NCBI GenBank assembly: GCA_023230175.1
Contig: JALNXV010000047.1
Span: forward strand, 1 to 14,285
Length of the DNA stretch: 14,285 bases
From: Candidatus Cloacimonadota bacterium
Lineage (GTDB): Bacteria > Cloacimonadota > Cloacimonadia > Cloacimonadales > WRIO01
Direction: 5' to 3'
Position 1 is the first letter of the stretch, and each line of letters starts with the position of its first letter. The notes under the pieces are model-generated. The model searched no databases and had not been told where the DNA came from. It saw nothing but the letters and a program-made list of their open reading frames with translations. Below are positions 13,272-14,285 of this stretch, piece after piece. The position numbers and the translations under genes were made by a program.

Positions 13272-14285
13272 TTGGATAAAATTAATTTTCTTTTTGAGTT
13301 AGGAACTGAAGAAATACCTGCATCATACATAAAAAATGCTATAGATAAAATAGAAGAAAGTTTTAAAAAGGATTTAGTAGAATTTAAATTAAATTATATA
13401 ACAATAGAGTTATTTTCAACTCCACGAAGACTATCAATAAAGGTTTTAGGGCTTGACGATTGTCAGGCAGATGAAGAGATAGAAAAGAGTGGTCCTGCAA
13501 AGCGTGTTGCTTACGATGAAGCCGGTAATTTAACAAAAGCCGGACAAGGTTTTTTAAGAGGAGCAAATGCTAAAGAAGAGGATATTTATATTTTATCAAG
13601 TGCTAAAGGTGAATATATCGCTATCAAGCAATTTGTTAAAGGTAAGGCTACAAAGGAACTTTTATCTGTGATGATGAAGAATGCTATTGAACGTATAGTT
13701 TTTCCTAAGACAATGAAATGGGGTTTGACAAAGTTTATGTTTGCTAGACCTATTAGATGGATTTTAGCTTTATATAATAATGAAATACTTGATTTTGAGT
13801 ATAATAATATCAAATCGAGTAATGTTTCTTATGGAATCAGGTTTGATAAGAAATATGATTATATAGATTTTACAAATGTGTTTGATTATCCTGAGAGATT
13901 AAAAGAAGTAAAAGTTATTGCAGATAGAGATGAAAGAAAAGATTTGATAAAGAAGCAAATTAATGCTCTTTCTAATAGTGAGATTAAGGTGCTTCCTGAT
14001 GAAAGATTAATGGAGATAGTTACAGATTTAGTGGAGTTTCCTACAGCTGTGATGGCGAGCTTCCCTGAAGAATACCTTTTTTTACCTCCTAAGATAATTA
14101 CTTCTACATTAACCCAGAATCAAAAATATTTTTGTGTTTTAGATAAAAATAATAATTTGACTAATAAATTTGTATTTATTTCAAATGGAAATCCGGAATA
14201 TTCAGAAATTATCAAACAAGGTAATGAAAAGGTTGTGCGTGCAAGGCTTGAAGATGCTAAGTTTTATTATAATGAAGATACCAAA
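13272..14285 (+). CDS. glyS: Glycyl-tRNA synthetase beta subunit, 5' part, TTG start
   Basis: The reading frame from the TTG at 13272 is open to the right edge (338 codons, roughly the first half of a protein of about 690 residues). It matches GlyS of the alpha2beta2 glycyl-tRNA synthetases, which charge tRNA-Gly. Visible motifs are FLFELGTEEIPASYI (6-20), STPRRLSIKV, EIEKSGPAKRVAYDEAGN, KAGQGFLRG, KGEYIA, FPKTMKWG, FARPIRWI, then LVEFPTAVMASF, TQNQKYFCV and GNEKVVRARLEDAKFYYNED at the edge. The first in-frame methionine is more than 130 residues in, well past conserved sequence, so a TTG start is required unless there is a sequencing error. It is separated from the upstream genes by the repeat region. 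glyQ, the alpha subunit, is not in the window. The gene is cut by the window edge and shows no sign of decay. Confidence 0.93.
   Translation, partial: MDKINFLFELGTEEIPASYIKNAIDKIEESFKKDLVEFKLNYITIELFSTPRRLSIKVLGLDDCQADEEIEKSGPAKRVAYDEAGNLTKAGQGFLRGANAKEEDIYILSSAKGEYIAIKQFVKGKATKELLSVMMKNAIERIVFPKTMKWGLTKFMFARPIRWILALYNNEILDFEYNNIKSSNVSYGIRFDKKYDYIDFTNVFDYPERLKEVKVIADRDERKDLIKKQINALSNSEIKVLPDERLMEIVTDLVEFPTAVMASFPEEYLFLPPKIITSTLTQNQKYFCVLDKNNNLTNKFVFISNGNPEYSEIIKQGNEKVVRARLEDAKFYYNEDTK

Noticed and set aside
13384..13813. Two minus-strand open frames near the right end
   Set aside because: They are shadows of the glyS reading frame on the opposite strand.

Overview
The window is about 14.3 kb of AT-rich DNA from a Gram-negative, probably anaerobic, fermentative bacterium. 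Every complete gene lies on the + strand. The lipopolysaccharide gene waaA shows an outer membrane. Three radical-SAM enzymes (YgiQ, AmrS-like, HydE) suggest anaerobic life, and HydE implies an [FeFe]-hydrogenase. The giant propeller sensor is a type frequent in the Bacteroidota/FCB group. However, the window has a separate GlyRS beta subunit (glyS), clear Shine-Dalgarno sites and TTGACA/TATAAT-like promoters, none of which is typical of Bacteroidota. A low-GC lineage elsewhere in or near the FCB superphylum is my best guess; I cannot name it from sequence alone.

Layout. 1-392 is gene-free and holds a cluster of small hairpin repeats that look more GC-rich than the genes. 393-2449 is a promoter, a cold-shock protein gene and ygiQ. 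2446-7814 is a signalling operon with its own promoter: a secreted-sensor/PP2C phosphatase (SiaA-like), a SiaB-family kinase, a SiaC-family (DUF1987) switch protein, and a PAS protein with a histidine phosphoacceptor-like helix but no ATPase domain. 7830-10444 continues with close spacing into waaA, an AmrS-type radical-SAM gene and a NusG-domain-II protein. After a 192-base gap with a candidate promoter come hydE and an M20 peptidase/amidohydrolase (10637-12813). 12814-13271 is a second gene-poor stretch with a 46-base perfect palindrome and the same hairpin repeats as the left end, in inverted order. glyS starts at a TTG at 13272 and runs off the right edge.

How the genes work together. The most coherent system is the 2508-7814 module. 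Known Sia systems are partner switches: SiaB phosphorylates SiaC, SiaA dephosphorylates it, and free SiaC activates the diguanylate cyclase SiaD. Here the phosphatase is fused to a large extracytoplasmic beta-propeller/Y_Y_Y sensor. The place of SiaD is taken by a PAS protein that lacks both GGDEF and HATPase domains, so the output differs from the described system and is unknown. The remaining genes are housekeeping or anaerobic-metabolism genes with no obvious link to the switch, apart from waaA following it by only 15 bases.
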